A stretch of 64,000 nucleotides of DNA from Pseudomonas oryzihabitans. Its GTDB lineage: Bacteria; Pseudomonadota; Gammaproteobacteria; Pseudomonadales; Pseudomonadaceae. The stretch spans positions 124,001 to 188,000 of the forward strand of contig NZ_CP021645.1 in assembly GCF_006384975.1 (NCBI RefSeq), written 5' to 3'. Below, one piece after another: positions 8,384 to 17,426 of this stretch; the first letter of the stretch is position 1, and the number at the start of each line of letters is the position of its first letter. The position numbers and the translations under genes were made by a program. The notes beneath the pieces are model-generated. The model ran no database searches and was not told where the DNA came from. It was given only the letters and a program-made list of their open reading frames with translations.

Positions 8384-9604
8384 TCAGACTTTGCTGGTGG
8401 ATGCAGCGGGCCTATCCACTGGCCGGACCGCACGGCGGTACAGCAAGGTCGCGCTGAGTGCCAGGGTTGCACAAAAGACGCCGGCGATACTGATGCCGCT
8501 CCAGCCGAATCTTCCGGCTACCGCCGTGCCTAGCGCCGAACCCACGGCCCCACCGAGGAAGTAGCAGGTCATGAAGACGGTATTCAGCCGGCCACGGGCT
8601 TGCGGTAGCAAGGCATACAGGCGGGTTTGATTCGCCACCAGATTGGCGCGGCTGCCTAGATCCAGAACTATTATGCCGAGGATCAGCAAACCGAGGTTCA
8701 GTGCTGCACCGGCAATCAGGGCGAAGGCCAGGATGATCAGGGCTGCCGCCAGGGTCAGGATCCAGCGTCCGCCCAAGCGGTCGGTAAGGCGTCCGAGAGT
8801 GGGCGAGGCCAGCATGCCGGCTGCACCGACCAGTCCGAACAGCCCTGCCGCCTCGCTGCCATAATCATAGGGTGGCTTGGCCAGCAGCAGCGCCAGAGAG
8901 CCCCAGAGGACATTGAAGGCAGCGAAGAGCAGAAAGCCGGCCAGACAGGCTTCGCGTAATACCGGCTGTCGTACCAGTAGCTCGCCCAAGGAGGCCAGCA
9001 GCTTGGGATAGGACAGGCCGCTGGCAGGCGGAGTCCTTGGTAGGCACAGCCAAATGAGGCCGATCAGCACCGCATCGATCAGGGCGGCCACTTCGAACAT
9101 GGCACGCCAACCCACATGAGCGCCTAGGTAGCCGCTCGCCGTGCGAGCCAGCAAGGTTCCGGCGAATAGACCGCTCATGAGCCGGCCCACGGTGTGCCCC
9201 CGTTGGTTGGGGTCGACCAGCCCCGATACGGCGGGGATGATGATCTGCGCACTGATAGCCGTCATGCCGACGAGAGCGCAGGCGACCAGTAGCTGTGCCG
9301 CTGTCGTTGCCATTGCGCACAGGGCCAAGCCGAGCATATTCACCAGCAGCAAGGCAGTAATCAGTCGGCGTCGGTCGAGCCGGTCGCCCAGCGGTCCCAG
9401 CAGGACCAGCCCCACCGCATAGCCAACCTGGATCAGCATGGCGATGGCACCTTGGAAGCTGGCATCTGCGTGAAAGGCCAGTGCCATCTGTGGCAAGAGC
9501 GGTTGGCTGTAGTAGAGGTTGGCAACGGCGAAGCCGCACGCTGCCGATAGCGCCAGTACGCGACGCCCGGACAAGGGTGCGTTGGCCTGAAAGAGTGTGG
9601 ACAT
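8384..9604 (-). CDS. MFS transporter
   Basis: 406 aa with about 12 hydrophobic segments in two halves. The loop 2-3 signature GPLGDRLDRRRLI and the equivalent in the second half (LGRLTDRLGGRWIL) identify the major facilitator superfamily, drug:H+ antiporter-like subgroup. Inner-membrane efflux of an unknown compound is likely. Start at 9604 with TGGAG 7 bases upstream. Divergent from a LysR regulator with a 7-7-7 palindrome between them, so probably controlled by it. Confidence 0.88.
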   Translation of the reverse strand: MSTLFQANAPLSGRRVLALSAACGFAVANLYYSQPLLPQMALAFHADASFQGAIAMLIQVGYAVGLVLLGPLGDRLDRRRLITALLLVNMLGLALCAMATTAAQLLVACALVGMTAISAQIIIPAVSGLVDPNQRGHTVGRLMSGLFAGTLLARTASGYLGAHVGWRAMFEVAALIDAVLIGLIWLCLPRTPPASGLSYPKLLASLGELLVRQPVLREACLAGFLLFAAFNVLWGSLALLLAKPPYDYGSEAAGLFGLVGAAGMLASPTLGRLTDRLGGRWILTLAAALIILAFALIAGAALNLGLLILGIIVLDLGSRANLVANQTRLYALLPQARGRLNTVFMTCYFLGGAVGSALGTAVAGRFGWSGISIAGVFCATLALSATLLYRRAVRPVDRPAASTSKV

Positions 9605-9699
9605 CAGCAAGCTCCAGTACGGCGGCGCCAGCGGCGCCCTGACGCGGAGGATGCTAGAGGCGCTATCCAAGGGGCAGAACGTCTCGATCGAGCGCAAGC

Positions 9700-9720
9700 G
9701 TTTTGCGTAATATGCAAAAC
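9700..9720. promoter_or_regulatory. LysR-type operator palindrome
   Basis: Perfect inverted repeat GTTTTGC-N7-GCAAAAC containing a T-N11-A core (TGC-N7-GCA), the standard LysR-type box. It ends immediately before the ATG at 9721 of the regulator and lies about 95 bp upstream of the divergent MFS gene. That position suits repression of the regulator itself and activation of the transporter. Confidence 0.6.
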
Positions 9721-10635
9721 ATGCTGAAACTTCCTTCTCTTGAGCACCTGCCGGTCTTCGTTGCCGTTGCGCGTGCCGGCAGTTTTTCCGCCGTGGCGGC
9801 CAAGCAAGGCGTGGCGCCTTCTTCGGTCGTGCGGCAGGTCGACGCCCTCGAAGCGGCCTTGGGGGTAAGGCTGTTCGTGCGCTCCACCCGTGGCCTGGCC
9901 CTGACCGACGCCGGGGAGCTGCTGTTGACCCGGGCTCCCGCTTTGCTCGATGAGTGGGTGGATGTGCGGGCGGAGGTCGCAGCCCTGGGCGACGAGCCAG
10001 GTGGCTTACTGCGGGTCGCCTGCCTGCCCACCTTCGGGCGTCATCACCTTTTGCCGTTGTTGCCGGACTTGCTCGACCGCTATCCAGCGCTGCGCATCGA
10101 GCTTGACTTCACCGAGCGGCTGGCCGATCCGGTGCGCGAACGTCTCGACGCGGTGATTCGTATCGGTCCGCTAAAGGATAGTCGCCTCTATGCCCAAAGC
10201 CTGGGCACGCAGCGCTGGTCGATCTGCGCCAGCCAAGCCTATCTGGAGCGGCACGGGCATCCGGCAAGTCTCGCCGAGGTGGCGGGTCATCGGCTGTTGG
10301 ATAAGCGCCACGATCCCGAGGGGCTCGGCTGGCGCGGGCTGAGTGCCAACGGTCTGCTTCCGGCAGAGGCGAGCGACAGGGTCTTTGCCTGCGACGATTT
10401 CGAGGCGCTGCTGCTGGCCGCCATCGCCGGCCTGGGGCTGGCCTATTTACCTACCTGGGTGACCTTACGCGCGGTCGCTGCCGGGCAACTCGTTCCGGTA
10501 TTCCATGACCCCGGCAAGCGCTCGGACGACATTCACCTGTTACGCGCCTTGCCGCGACCTCCCGCGAAGCTTGTGGTGTTTACCCAGGCCTTGTTGAGCG
10601 CCTTGGCTCCAGAGTTTTCACCTTCGCAGCGATAG
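9721..10635 (+). CDS. LysR-family transcriptional regulator
   Basis: 304 aa. N-terminal winged helix-turn-helix (residues 5-60: LPVFVAVARAGSFSAVAAKQGVAPSSVVRQVDALEAALGVRLFVRSTRGLALTDAG), then a LysR substrate-binding domain (about 85-290). It probably controls the divergent MFS transporter. The start is uncertain: the frame is open to a TTG at 9703 and an ATG at 9712, both inside the operator palindrome, and none has a good ribosome-binding site. The ATG at 9721 gives the normal family length. The effector is unknown. Confidence 0.88.
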   Translation: MLKLPSLEHLPVFVAVARAGSFSAVAAKQGVAPSSVVRQVDALEAALGVRLFVRSTRGLALTDAGELLLTRAPALLDEWVDVRAEVAALGDEPGGLLRVACLPTFGRHHLLPLLPDLLDRYPALRIELDFTERLADPVRERLDAVIRIGPLKDSRLYAQSLGTQRWSICASQAYLERHGHPASLAEVAGHRLLDKRHDPEGLGWRGLSANGLLPAEASDRVFACDDFEALLLAAIAGLGLAYLPTWVTLRAVAAGQLVPVFHDPGKRSDDIHLLRALPRPPAKLVVFTQALLSALAPEFSPSQR

Positions 10636-10745
10636 CCCTCGAAGCCCAAGGCGTCAGGCCCAGGGGAGCGGTGGGCGTTATCCTGCTTGAGCACCTCCCC
10701 GAGCCGCGCGAGGCGATATGACCGTTTGGCACAGGCGCACTCGCC

Positions 10746-11414
10746 TCAAGGCTCCAAACAATACCCCACGCCATAGATCGAACGGATCAGCTCGCAGTCC
10801 GGGTCGAGGCGGTGCAGTTTGCGGCGGACGTTGCGCACGTGGCTGTCGACGGTGCGGTCGGTGACGATGCGGTAGTCGGCGTGCAGGTGGTTGAGCAACT
10901 GGTCGCGGGAGAGCACCTTGCCGGGGTGCTTGGCCAGGGTCGCCAGCAGGCGGAATTCCACCGGGGTCAGCTCCAGCGGCTGGCCGTTGTAGCTGGCCTG
11001 GTAGGCCTCGGCGTCCAGTTGCAGGCCGCTGGGCGCGGGAAGGCTACCCGCAGCGCTGCGGCGCAACACGGCCTTGACCCGGGCCACCACCTCGCGCGGG
11101 CTGAAGGGCTTGCAGATGTAGTCGTCGGCGCCCAGTTCCAGGCCGAGCAGGCGGTCGATCTCGTCGACGCGGGCGGTGACCATGATGATCGGCAGAGCGC
11201 TGAAGGTGCGTACCGCGCGGCACACCTCCAGCCCATCCAGGCCGGGCAGCATGAGGTCGAGCAGCATCAGGTCGGGCGGCGTGGCGCGGATCGTCGCCAG
11301 GGCTTCCTGGCCGTCGGCGCGCCAGTCGCAGGCGAAGCCGGCGGCTTTGAGGTAGTCGCCGAGCAGGGCGGCGAGCTTGGGTTCGTCTTCCACCAGCAGG
11401 ATGGTCTGGCTCAT
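10746..11414 (-). CDS. OmpR-family response regulator (BaeR-like)
   Basis: 222 aa. Receiver domain (residues 1-115) with the acidic pair in LLVEDEPK, the phospho-acceptor Asp in [14 protein letters not shown] and the conserved Lys in [14 protein letters not shown]-terminal winged-helix DNA-binding domain follows ([13 protein letters not shown] ... [18 protein letters not shown] ... [13 protein letters not shown]). It overlaps the sensor kinase gene by 4 bp and is the last gene of the leftward efflux operon. The likely role is control of this pump in response to envelope or toxicant stress, by analogy with BaeSR-mdtABC in E. coli. Confidence 0.93.
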   Translation of the reverse strand: MSQTILLVEDEPKLAALLGDYLKAAGFACDWRADGQEALATIRATPPDLMLLDLMLPGLDGLEVCRAVRTFSALPIIMVTARVDEIDRLLGLELGADDYICKPFSPREVVARVKAVLRRSAAGSLPAPSGLQLDAEAYQASYNGQPLELTPVEFRLLATLAKHPGKVLSRDQLLNHLHADYRIVTDRTVDSHVRNVRRKLHRLDPDCELIRSIYGVGYCLEP

Positions 11415-12820
11415 ACCGGGCTCCGGGCGTCGAGGGCGGGCAGCTGGAGTTCCAGCCAGAGACCGCCCAGGGGGGAGGCGTGCGCCTGCAGGTGCCCACC
11501 GTGGACCTCGGCGATGCCGCGGCAGATGGCCAGGCCCAGACCGGCGCCACCGCTGCGACGGCTGCGCGAGCCCTCGACGCGGTAGAAGCGTTCGAATAGC
11601 CGCTCGCGATCGGCGGCGGGCACGCCAGGCGCGGAGTCCTGCAGGTCGACCTGCAGCAGCGGGCCGACCTGGCGCGCGGCGAGGTGAACCTGGCCGGGGG
11701 CCTCGGTGTATCTCAGGCTGTTTTCCAACAGGTTGTAGAACAGCTGGCCAAGGCGCGCCTCGTCGCCACGGATCATCAGGGGCACGTCCGGCAATTCCAG
11801 TTGCAGGTCCAGGCCGGCCTGGCGATAGCGGGCGCGCCAGGCGTCGGCGGTCAGCGCCAGCAGCGTCGCCAGGTCCACTGCCTCGTGGCGATAGGTGGGG
11901 CCGCCGACTTCGGCCAGGGACAGTTCGAAGAGGTCGTCCACCAGTTTGTTCAGCGAGCCGACCTCGGTCTGCAGCGACTTCAGACCGCCGATATCCAACG
12001 GCCGGATGCCGTCCTCCATCGCCTCCAGTTCGCCCTTGAGCACCGCCAGGGGCGTGCGCAATTCGTGGGAGATATCCGCCATGAACACCCGGCGCTGGCG
12101 TTCATTGTCCGCCAGCACGCTGGCCATGCGGTTGAAGTCCTGGGCCAGCTGGCCGGCCTCGTCGGCGGAATGGATGGGCAACTGGATACCGTAGTCGCCG
12201 GCCGCCAGGCGGTGGGTGGCGGCCGCCACGGTGCGGATCGGCCGCAGTAGGGTGCGGGCGATCCACCAGGCCAGGGCGGCGGCCAGCAACAGGCAGACGA
12301 AGGCGATCACCAGGCTGGAGCGGATCTGGCTTTGCTGGAAGCGGCGGTCGCCGTCGCTGATCACCGCCTCGAAGGGGGTCAGCGCCAGCCAGCCGACCAC
12401 CCGGCCCTGCCAATGGATGGCGCGCAGCAGGGGCTGGGGCGGCAACTGGCGAAAGCCGATCAGGTAGCGATGCTCCGCGTCCAGCAGTGAGAAGCGCATA
12501 AAGGCGCCGGTCAGATCCGAGACCGGTGGGGCAGGCATATAGGTCTGGTTCGGCGGCAATTCCGGACGCAGCAGTTGAATCCAGGCCTCGGGTGGATGCT
12601 GATTGAGCAGGAAGTTCCAGTTGCCATGCTCGGCATAGGCGTGCTCGAAGCGCGGCACCAGGGTGTCCAGCCGCTGTTCGGCCTGGCCGTTGAGATAGCC
12701 GAGGAAATCCCGCGAGAAACTCAAGTAAGAGGCCCCGGCCATGCCCAGCACGGCGAAGGCGCAGAGCGCCAGGGCAGCCAGAAAGACCTTGGCGGACAGG
12801 GACAGGCGAAGCAGGCCCAT
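11411..12820 (-). CDS. Sensor histidine kinase (BaeS-like)
   Basis: 469 aa membrane kinase. TM1 (about residues 8-30), a periplasmic sensor of about 130 residues, TM2 ([21 protein letters not shown]), HAMP, a phospho-acceptor segment with His in [17 protein letters not shown], and an ATPase domain with N box ([12 protein letters not shown]), G1 (DSAPGVP) and G2 ([13 protein letters not shown]). Start at 12820 with GAGA upstream; an in-frame ATG at 12850 is possible. Coupled to the response regulator by an ATGA overlap. The signal is unknown. Confidence 0.92.
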   Translation of the reverse strand: MGLLRLSLSAKVFLAALALCAFAVLGMAGASYLSFSRDFLGYLNGQAEQRLDTLVPRFEHAYAEHGNWNFLLNQHPPEAWIQLLRPELPPNQTYMPAPPVSDLTGAFMRFSLLDAEHRYLIGFRQLPPQPLLRAIHWQGRVVGWLALTPFEAVISDGDRRFQQSQIRSSLVIAFVCLLLAAALAWWIARTLLRPIRTVAAATHRLAAGDYGIQLPIHSADEAGQLAQDFNRMASVLADNERQRRVFMADISHELRTPLAVLKGELEAMEDGIRPLDIGGLKSLQTEVGSLNKLVDDLFELSLAEVGGPTYRHEAVDLATLLALTADAWRARYRQAGLDLQLELPDVPLMIRGDEARLGQLFYNLLENSLRYTEAPGQVHLAARQVGPLLQVDLQDSAPGVPAADRERLFERFYRVEGSRSRRSGGAGLGLAICRGIAEVHGGHLQAHASPLGGLWLELQLPALDARSPV

Positions 12821-12873
12821 GCGGATCTCGGCAACGGAAGGTAGGGGCACGCTAGCAGCTCCGCGGCTGACTG

Positions 12874-14322
12874 TCAGGGGGCGGCGGCCAGGCGCGTGGC
12901 CTGCCAGTCGCCACCCAGGGCCATCTGCAACTGGACACTGGTCACCAGTTGGCTGGATTCCAGCTGCAGCAGGCTCTGCTCCTGGCTGAGCTGGGTGGCC
13001 TGGGTGGTGGCCACGTCCAGGTAGTCGATCATGCCGGCCTCGTACTGGTCGCGGGTCACGCTGGCCGAGTCGCGAGCGGCGGCCACGGCGCGGCGCTGGG
13101 CGGCGATCTCGGGGTCGAGGGTGTGCAGAGCCACCAGGTAATCCTCCACTTCGCCGAGGGCGGTGAGCACCGTCTGCCGGTAGCTGGCGACCTTGGCGTC
13201 GTAGGCGGCGCGGGCCTGGTCGACGCCGGCGCGGGTGGCACCGAAGTCGAACAGGGTGCCGGAAAGGGTCGGGCCCAGGGACCAGAAGCGACTGGGCGTC
13301 TTGAACAGCTCGCCGAGCAGGCTGCTCTGGTAACCGCCGCTGGCGCTCAGGGTCAGGTCCGGGTAGTAGGCGGCGGTGGCCACGCCGATGGCGGCGTTGG
13401 CGGCGGCCACCTGCCGTTCCGCCTGGGCGATGTCGGGGCGGCGCTCCAGCAATTCGGTGGGCAGGCCCGCGGGAATTGTGGGCAGCCGGGCCTGCCAGTG
13501 GGGATCGGCGGCCAGGCTGAAGTCCTCCGGCGGCTTGCCCAGCAGCAGGGCGATGGCATGTTCCAGCTGGGCGCGCTGGGTGGTCAGGGCCAGCCGGTCG
13601 GCTTCGGCGCTGTCCAGTTGGGTGCGCGCCTGGGCGAGGTCGGCGCGGGAGGCGATCTGTTCGTCATAGCGGTTCTGGATCACCGCCAGGTAGCGCCGGT
13701 AGTCGGCCAGGGTCTGGTCGTAGAGCGCCAGGCGCCGATCCAGCACGCGCAGCTGGAAGTAGTCTTGGGCCAGCTCCGCCTGGGCGCTGAGGGTGGCATT
13801 GGCCAGCTCCGCGGCGCTGGCCTGGGCGCTGGCGCGGTCTTCTTCCAGGGTGCGGCGCAGCTTGCCCCAGAGGTCCAGGTCCCAGCTCAGGCCGAGGCTC
13901 AGGCTCTCGGCGTTCCTGACCGTGGCGCCGCCCGCCGTGGAACTGCTGGAGCCGCTGGAACTGCTGCCGTTCTCGCTGCGGGTCGCCTTGGCGTCCAGGG
14001 TGGCGCTGGGCAGGGTCTCGGCGCGGCTCTGGCGGACCAGGGCGCGGGCCTGGCGATAGAGCGCCTGGTATTGGGCGACGTTCTGGTTGGAGACCGCCAC
14101 CTGGCCCAGCAGGGCCGCGAGTTGGGGATCCTCGTAGGCTTGCCACCAGGCGCCCTTGGCCTGGTCGTCGTGCGGACTGGCGGCCTTCCAGCCGGCCGCC
14201 TCCTTGAATTGCGTCGAGAGCGGAGCGCTAGGCCTTTGGTAGTCGGGGCCGACGGTGCAGCCGGCGAGCAGGGCCAACAGGAGCAGCGGGGGTAGGGCGC
14301 GTAGGGCGGGCATGGTCGTCAC
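12874..14322 (-). CDS. opmB: Outer-membrane efflux lipoprotein, OpmB/NodT type
   Basis: 482 aa. Lipobox LLALLAGC near residue 22 marks an acylated outer-membrane factor of the TolC/NodT family. Two OEP repeats are visible (residues about 70-255 and 275-465), with conserved VGPDYQRP at the mature N-terminus, GLSWDLDLWGKLRR and DYLDVATTQ. It would form the exit duct for the two RND pumps encoded just upstream (2-bp gap). A short Ser-rich stretch (about residues 117-130) is inserted in the periplasmic region. The name follows the P. aeruginosa muxABC-opmB arrangement. Confidence 0.88.
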   Translation of the reverse strand: MTTMPALRALPPLLLLALLAGCTVGPDYQRPSAPLSTQFKEAAGWKAASPHDDQAKGAWWQAYEDPQLAALLGQVAVSNQNVAQYQALYRQARALVRQSRAETLPSATLDAKATRSENGSSSSGSSSSTAGGATVRNAESLSLGLSWDLDLWGKLRRTLEEDRASAQASAAELANATLSAQAELAQDYFQLRVLDRRLALYDQTLADYRRYLAVIQNRYDEQIASRADLAQARTQLDSAEADRLALTTQRAQLEHAIALLLGKPPEDFSLAADPHWQARLPTIPAGLPTELLERRPDIAQAERQVAAANAAIGVATAAYYPDLTLSASGGYQSSLLGELFKTPSRFWSLGPTLSGTLFDFGATRAGVDQARAAYDAKVASYRQTVLTALGEVEDYLVALHTLDPEIAAQRRAVAAARDSASVTRDQYEAGMIDYLDVATTQATQLSQEQSLLQLESSQLVTSVQLQMALGGDWQATRLAAAP

Positions 14323-14324
14323 CT

Positions 14325-17300
14325 TCAGGCCGCGGAGCGGCGCAGATGCGTGCGCCAGAGGCGGCGACTGGCGCGGCTCAGGCGGTCGAGACAGAGGAAC
14401 ACCACCGGGGTGGTGAAGAGTGTCAGCACCTGGCTCAGCGCCAGGCCACCGGCGATGGCCAGGCCTAGGGGGCGGCGTAGTTCGTCGTCGCCGCCGCTGC
14501 CCAGGGCCAGCGGCAGGGCACCGAAGAAGGCCGCCAGGGTGGTCATCAGGATCGGCCGGAATCTCAGCCGGCAGGCCTCGCGGATGGCGGCCTCGGGCGT
14601 CAGGCCCCGGTCGCGCTCGGCCACCAGGGCGAAGTCCACCAGCATGATGGCGTTCTTCTTGACGATGCCGATCAGCAGCAGGATGCCGATCAGGGCGATG
14701 AGGGTCAGCTGGGTACCGGTGGCCAGCAGCAGCAACAGGGCGCCCACCCCGGCCGAGGGCAGGGTGGAGAGGATGGTCAGCGGATGGATGTAGCTCTCGT
14801 AGAGCATGCCCAGCACGATATAGATGGCCGCCAGGGCCGCCGCCACCAGCCAGGGAATCTGGGTGACCAGGGTGGCGAAGGCCTTGGCGGTGCCCTGGAA
14901 GCCGGACTGGATTTCCCGTGGCAGGCCGACCTGGATCAGCGCGCTCTGGATCGCCTGTTGCGCCTGTTCCAGGGAGACCCCGTCGGCCAGGTTGAAGGCC
15001 AGGGTGCTGGTGGCCATCTGGCCCTGGTGCGCCACCGCCAGGGGCGCGTTGCCGCCGGCGAAGCGGGCGAAGGCGGCCAGCGGGACCTGGGCGCCGCTGG
15101 CGGTCACCACATAGAGCTGGTGCAAGACCTGCGGGTCCTGGGTATAGGCCGGTGCCAGCCCCAGCACCACGTGGTACTGGTTGAGGGTGCGATAGAGGGT
15201 GGCCACTTGGCGCTGGCTGAAGGCGTTGTCCAGGAAGGTGTCGAGCTCCTTGACGGTCACCCCCAGGCGGCTGGCCGCGGCGCGATCGATCTCCAGGCGC
15301 ACCTCCTGGCCGCCGTTCTGGGCATCGGAATCCACCCCGGTGAGTTCCGGCAGGGTCTTGAAGATGGCCTCGACCTTGGGCGTCCAGTTGCGCAATTCGT
15401 CGAGGTCGTCGGCTTGCAGGCTGAACTGGTAGGTGGCGTTGGCGCTGCGGCCACCCACCTGCAGATCCTGGGCCGGCATGAGGAACAGCTGGATGCCGGC
15501 GTAGCGGCTGCCGAGTTGGCTCAGGCGGTTGGCGATCTGCTGGGCGCTGTCCTTACGCTCGCTGTAGTCCTTGAGGCGGATGAAGAACTGCGCCGAGTTG
15601 CGCGAGCCGAACATGCCGCCGCCGGTGGAGGCCATCACCGCCGCCACGTCCGGATCGCGGCGCAGCTGGGCGGCGATTTCCCGCACGAAGGGTGCCAGGG
15701 CCTGGTAGGAGATGTTCTGGTCGGCGCGGATGGCGCCCATCAGCACGCCGGTGTCCTGGTCCGGGAAGAAGCCCTTGGGCACCACCACATAGAGATAGAC
15801 GTTGAGCACCACGGTCAGCGCCAGGCTCGCCAGGGTCAGCAGTGGATGCCGCAAGACCCAGTCCAGGCCGCGCAGGTAGCCGGCTTGCAGGCGCGCCAGG
15901 GTCGTTTCGATCAGGCGATAGGCCGGCGGCACCGGCGCGTCGGGCGTCCGCTCGCGCAGCAGCCGGGCGCAGAGCATGGGCGTGAGCGACAGCGACAGCA
16001 GCATGGAGATGACCAGGGCCACGCTGAGGGTCACGGCGAATTCGCGGAACAGCCGGCCGACGATGCCGCCCATGAGCAGCAGCGGGATGAACACGGCGAT
16101 CAGTGAGAGGGTCATGGACAGCACGGTGAAGGCCACCTCTCGCCCACCGATCAGCGCCGCGCGCAGCGGCCCGCGGCCCAGCTCGCGATGGCGGGTGACG
16201 TTCTCCAGCACCACGATGGCGTCGTCCACCACGAAGCCGGTGGCGATGATCAGCGCCATCAGCGACAGGTTGTCCAGGCTGTAGTCCAGCAGGTACATCA
16301 CCGCGCAGGTGCCGATCAGCGACAGCGGCAGGACCAGCGCCGGCACCAGGGTGGCGCGCAGGTCGCGCAGGAAGACGAACACCACCCCGATCACCAGCAG
16401 CACCGCCACCAGCAGGGTCTCCTCGGTGGAGTGCAGCGAAGCCGTGATACTGGCCGAGCGATCGATCACCGGCACCAGGTCCACGTCGCCCGGCACCAGG
16501 GCCTGCAGGGCCGGCAACTGGGCCTTGATGGCGTCTAGGGTCTGCAGCATGTTGGCGCCGGCCTGGCGGGTCACGGCCAGGGTCACCGAGGGCTGGCCGT
16601 TCAGCGAGCCGCTGACGTAGACGTCCTCGACCGTGGCATAGACCCGCGCCACGTCGCTCAGGTGCACCGCGGCGCCCTGCTGGTAGCCGACGATCAACCG
16701 CCCATAGTCCGCCGCCTGCTCCAACTGGCCGTTGCTGTCGATGGACCAGGTCTGGCCCTCGGCGTGCAGCACGCCCTTGGCGCCATGGGTGGTGGCGTTG
16801 GCGATGGCGCTGCGCACGCTGTCCAGGGCGATGCCGGCATGGGCCAGTTGCTGGGGTTGCAGATCGATACGGATCGCCGGCAGCGAGCTGCCACGGATCG
16901 ATACCTGGCCGACGCCCTGCACCTGGGCGATCTTCTGCTGCAGGATGCTCGACGCCAGATCGTAGAGTTCACCGGGGCTGCGCGTCTTGGAGGTCAGCGC
17001 CAGCATCAGGATCGGCGATTCGGTGGGGTTGGCCTTGCGGTAGGTGGGCAGGCTGGGCATGCCGCTGGGCAACAGGCTGCGCGCGGCGTTGATGCCAGCC
17101 TGGACGTCGCGGGCGGCGCCATCGATGTTGCGCGACAGGTCGAATTGCAGGATCAGGGTGGTGGCGCCCTGGCTGCTGCTGGAGGTCAGCTCGGTGATCC
17201 CGGCGATCTGGCCGAGGCTGCGCTCCAGCGGGGTGGCCACGGTGGCTGCCATGGTCTCGGGGCTGGCCCCGGGCAGGCTGGCATTGACCACGATAGTGGG

Positions 17301-17426
17301 GAAATCCACCTTGGGCAGCGGCGCCACCGGCAACTGGGCGTAACCGAGCAGGCCGAGCAGCAGCACCGCCAGGCTCAGCAACAGGGTGGCGACCGGCCGG
17401 AGCACGAACAGGCGCAGCGGATTCAT
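14325..17426 (-). CDS. muxC: RND multidrug efflux permease, MuxC/MdtC type
   Basis: 1033 aa proton-driven inner-membrane pump. RND hallmarks: N-terminal [17 protein letters not shown], motif [21 protein letters not shown] in TM4 with the proton-relay Asp pair, a duplicated 6-TM architecture and large periplasmic loops. MdtC-like features include [10 protein letters not shown] and the C-terminal [17 protein letters not shown]. It overlaps muxB by 4 bp (ATGA). Together with MuxB it probably forms a heteromultimeric pump with the adaptor MuxA and the channel OpmB. Confidence 0.92.
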   Translation of the reverse strand: MNPLRLFVLRPVATLLLSLAVLLLGLLGYAQLPVAPLPKVDFPTIVVNASLPGASPETMAATVATPLERSLGQIAGITELTSSSSQGATTLILQFDLSRNIDGAARDVQAGINAARSLLPSGMPSLPTYRKANPTESPILMLALTSKTRSPGELYDLASSILQQKIAQVQGVGQVSIRGSSLPAIRIDLQPQQLAHAGIALDSVRSAIANATTHGAKGVLHAEGQTWSIDSNGQLEQAADYGRLIVGYQQGAAVHLSDVARVYATVEDVYVSGSLNGQPSVTLAVTRQAGANMLQTLDAIKAQLPALQALVPGDVDLVPVIDRSASITASLHSTEETLLVAVLLVIGVVFVFLRDLRATLVPALVLPLSLIGTCAVMYLLDYSLDNLSLMALIIATGFVVDDAIVVLENVTRHRELGRGPLRAALIGGREVAFTVLSMTLSLIAVFIPLLLMGGIVGRLFREFAVTLSVALVISMLLSLSLTPMLCARLLRERTPDAPVPPAYRLIETTLARLQAGYLRGLDWVLRHPLLTLASLALTVVLNVYLYVVVPKGFFPDQDTGVLMGAIRADQNISYQALAPFVREIAAQLRRDPDVAAVMASTGGGMFGSRNSAQFFIRLKDYSERKDSAQQIANRLSQLGSRYAGIQLFLMPAQDLQVGGRSANATYQFSLQADDLDELRNWTPKVEAIFKTLPELTGVDSDAQNGGQEVRLEIDRAAASRLGVTVKELDTFLDNAFSQRQVATLYRTLNQYHVVLGLAPAYTQDPQVLHQLYVVTASGAQVPLAAFARFAGGNAPLAVAHQGQMATSTLAFNLADGVSLEQAQQAIQSALIQVGLPREIQSGFQGTAKAFATLVTQIPWLVAAALAAIYIVLGMLYESYIHPLTILSTLPSAGVGALLLLLATGTQLTLIALIGILLLIGIVKKNAIMLVDFALVAERDRGLTPEAAIREACRLRFRPILMTTLAAFFGALPLALGSGGDDELRRPLGLAIAGGLALSQVLTLFTTPVVFLCLDRLSRASRRLWRTHLRRSAA

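Noticed and set aside
12949..16106. Long plus-strand frames opposite opmB and muxC
   Set aside because: Typical low-information antisense translations; the minus strand carries clear efflux proteins with 2- to 4-bp gene junctions.
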